Program-made: the position numbers and the translations under genes
Shown here: positions 7,098-7,919 of the stretch, piece after piece
Numbering within the stretch: position 1 is the first letter of the stretch
Layout: the number at the start of each line of letters is the position of its first letter
The notes under the pieces: model-generated
What the model was told of the DNA's origin: nothing
Database searches by the model: none
The model's input: the letters and a program-made list of their open reading frames with translations, nothing else
Origin: Ruminococcus sp. UBA4240
GTDB taxonomy: Bacteria > Bacillota > Clostridia > Oscillospirales > Ruminococcaceae
NCBI GenBank assembly: GCA_002395525.1
Contig: DGXE01000009.1
Coordinates: 1-7,919, forward strand
DNA length: 7,919 nucleotides
Reading direction: 5' to 3'

Positions 7098-7586
7098 ATG
7101 AAGATAAAGGCCTTGATACCTGCGGCAGCGATGATATTCGCACTGGCGGGGAATGTATATGCTCAGAATGGCGACCTCCAGCTCACTGTAACACCAAAGG
7201 CGGATTCCGTAAAGGTGGGCGAGAGGATAGAGGTGGATATAAGTGCCGTAAACAGCGGTGATCCGCTCACTGACTTCAGGCTGTACTTTGAGGATCAGGA
7301 GATATATGCGGATGATGTCCTTGAAACAGGGGAAGCTGCTGAAAAGGAGATATCCCTGCTTGCGTGGGAACGTGACATAGCAAGCGGCGGCGCTATCAAT
7401 ATATCAGCCGATGCAAACGAGCTGGTGGAGCCTGTGGCTGTGACAGTCCATGTCACCGTTCTGCCCGGCATAGAGCCCGGCACGGAGCCGGAGGGCAACC
7501 CTGCCACAGGAGACAAAACACCATGGGGTGCGGCACTTGCCCTGACAGCAGCATCCGGAACGCTGATACTTATAAAAAGGAAGTAA
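7098..7586 (+). CDS. Small exported protein with a beta-rich domain and NPATG-type cell-wall sorting signal
   Basis: I do not recognise a named family. ATG 7098 gives 162 residues and follows AAGGA (7084-7088) by 9 bases. The upstream in-frame ATG 7077 would add seven residues (MPKGWID) before the signal peptide, has a cramped RBS and sits only about 12 bases from the predicted transcript start. Residues 1-22 are a classic signal peptide (Lys2, Lys4, hydrophobic core, cleavage likely VYA-Q). Residues 25-123 alternate hydrophobic and polar residues as in a beta-sandwich; the VGERIEVDISAVNSGDPLTDFRL stretch (40-62) recalls CARDB/DUF11-like Ig folds. A Pro/Glu/Gly linker (124-133) precedes NPATG (134-138), a hydrophobic segment (143-159) and the tail KRK: the three parts of a sortase signal, with Asn in place of Leu. 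It is likely attached to peptidoglycan by a sortase not in this window. Possible roles include adhesin, pilin-like subunit or ligand-binding surface protein; none is shown. Exported and anchored is firm; function is unknown. Confidence 0.8.
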   Translation: MKIKALIPAAAMIFALAGNVYAQNGDLQLTVTPKADSVKVGERIEVDISAVNSGDPLTDFRLYFEDQEIYADDVLETGEAAEKEISLLAWERDIASGGAINISADANELVEPVAVTVHVTVLPGIEPGTEPEGNPATGDKTPWGAALALTAASGTLILIKRK

Positions 7587-7726
7587 AAGGCAATGGGACT
7601 TTTTTCAAAAAAGCCTTCAGGGCGTTGCAGCAGCGCTGTATCACAGCGCCCATTGTGTAATTTGAATGCTCAAAGGGAGCAAATTCGCCCCTCTGTTAGA
7701 TATATCGCCAAATCTAAAAAAAGTCC
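7587..7726 (+). other. Hairpin-rich non-coding stretch before the rRNA promoter
   Basis: No gene is supported here. It contains AAGGC/GCCTT (7587-7591 with 7613-7617) enclosing CTTTTTT/AAAAAAG, then the GCGCTGT/ACAGCGC hairpin, then AATTTG/CAAATT (7659-7664 with 7680-7685) enclosing TGCTC/GAGCA. The ends, GGACTTTTTT (7596-7605) and AAAAAAGTCC (7717-7726), are exact inverted repeats. The likely role is transcription termination and insulation ahead of a strong rRNA promoter. A 45-codon frame at 7593-7730 is not thought to be real. Confidence 0.5.
7620..7651 (+). terminator. Possible terminator hairpin after the small surface protein gene
   Basis: GCGCTGT (7633-7639) and ACAGCGC (7643-7649) form a perfect 7-bp stem with a 3-base loop. 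An alternative, longer fold pairs GGGCGTTG (7620-7627) with CAGCGCCC (7644-7651), using one G-T wobble. The downstream sequence ATTGTGTAATTT is only weakly T-rich, so intrinsic termination would be inefficient. The two folds exclude each other. Confidence 0.45.
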
Positions 7727-7755
7727 TTGACAATATTTTTGAAATGTGGTATTAT
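7727..7755 (+). promoter_or_regulatory. rRNA operon promoter with extended -10 and A-rich upstream tract
   Basis: TTGACA (7727-7732, full consensus), a 17-base spacer, and TATTAT (7750-7755), with TG at 7747-7748 forming an extended -10. The A-tract at 7716-7722, just upstream of the -35, is a likely UP element. A start at G7762 is plausible; many Firmicutes rRNA promoters initiate with G, which couples them to GTP level. Identity as an rRNA promoter rests on the leader that follows. Confidence 0.87.
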
Positions 7756-7810
7756 ATCAAAGTCGCCCAACGAAAGCGGGACGGCGAGCATTTTGAAGAA
7801 AAGCGCATCG

Positions 7811-7831
7811 GATCTTGAAAATTGAACAATG
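7811..7831 (+). promoter_or_regulatory. boxA-like antitermination element
   Basis: GATCTTGAAAATTGAACAAT resembles the Firmicutes rrn boxA region (core TCTTTGAAAA), here one T shorter in the TTT run. In rRNA operons it binds NusB-S10 and prevents Rho-dependent termination. It is the main reason for calling the downstream transcript rRNA. Confidence 0.7.
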
Positions 7832-7839
7832 TAAGACAA

Positions 7840-7859
7840 GCATCATAGAGATATGATGC
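7840..7859 (+). other. Perfect 8-bp hairpin with GAGA (GNRA) tetraloop in the rRNA leader
   Basis: GCATCATA (7840-7847) pairs exactly with TATGATGC (7852-7859) around GAGA, a GNRA-class tetraloop. It lies 8 bases after the boxA-like element. It probably helps leader folding, RNase processing or antitermination complex assembly; the precise role is inferred. Confidence 0.65.
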
Positions 7860-7919
7860 ACCCTTGAAGTGATTCCTTTGGGCATCGTATCGGATAGATA
7901 CGGTGGCTCCAAAAGAGAA

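Larger units (their letters stand above)
7762..7919 (+). ncRNA. Leader of a ribosomal RNA operon precursor (16S begins beyond window)
   Basis: Predicted transcript from about 7762 to the right edge. It carries a first stem (TCGCC 7763-7767 with GGCGA 7783-7787, with CCC/GGG and a C-GAAA-G turn as competing inner pairs), a boxA-like element, an 8-bp GAGA hairpin, and a long imperfect stem (7877-7891 with 7897-7913). There is no open frame or RBS. The conserved 16S 5' motif AGTTTGATCCTGGCTCAG is not yet reached. The order promoter, boxA, structured RNA is typical of Clostridia rrn leaders. A 23S-proximal spacer is less likely because a strong promoter lies immediately upstream. Confidence 0.75.

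Noticed and set aside
7593..7730. A 45-codon open frame beginning MGLFSKKPSGRC, with AGGAAG 9 bases upstream
   Set aside because: The first seven residues look protein-like, but the rest has no recognisable pattern, the frame runs through several hairpins, and it ends inside the TTGACA of the rRNA promoter. A decayed gene start is possible but not supportable.
1..7919. CRISPR arrays, insertion sequences, tRNA genes, phage or defence genes
   Set aside because: No regularly spaced repeats, transposase motifs, tRNA cloverleaf sequences or defence-type proteins were seen on either strand.

Overview
The window reads as chromosomal DNA from a GC-moderate Clostridia bacterium, most probably a fibre-degrading Ruminococcus-like gut species. 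The basis is a type III glutamine synthetase, a Gram-positive style secreted protein with a sorting signal, a lipoprotein GH5 cellulase, a Firmicutes-type rRNA leader, and heavy use of ATA, AGG and AGA codons throughout. The genus is inferred, not shown. All real genes lie on the + strand; long minus-strand open frames are shadows of the biased codon use.

Layout. Bases 1-1137 are the C-terminal half of glutamine synthetase III (glnN), cut by the left edge. An 82-base gap holding a strong GC-rich hairpin (1144-1174) separates it from carA (1220-2329), which overlaps carB (2313-5525). carAB encodes both subunits of carbamoyl-phosphate synthase. Glutamine made by GlnN is the nitrogen donor for CarA, so this is a coherent nitrogen / pyrimidine / arginine block.

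Bases 5526-5749 are an AT-rich regulatory gap with two candidate promoters and a 9-bp inverted repeat that touches both. It leads into a GH5 endo-glucanase lipoprotein (5750-6952), closed by a clean rho-independent terminator (6974-7007). A near-consensus promoter (7029-7057) then drives a small exported protein (7098-7586) with a beta-rich domain and an NPATG-type cell-wall sorting signal.

The last 333 bases contain no convincing gene. They hold a hairpin-rich stretch, then a consensus extended -10 promoter with an A-rich upstream tract (7727-7755), a boxA-like antitermination element and structured leader RNA. This is the start of a ribosomal RNA operon whose 16S gene should begin just beyond the right edge.

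The window is mostly well-understood housekeeping sequence. The parts least explained by known families are the small NPATG protein, the paired repeats around the cellulase promoter, the hairpin-rich stretch before the rRNA promoter, and changes at the CarB effector site. I see no complete undescribed system.
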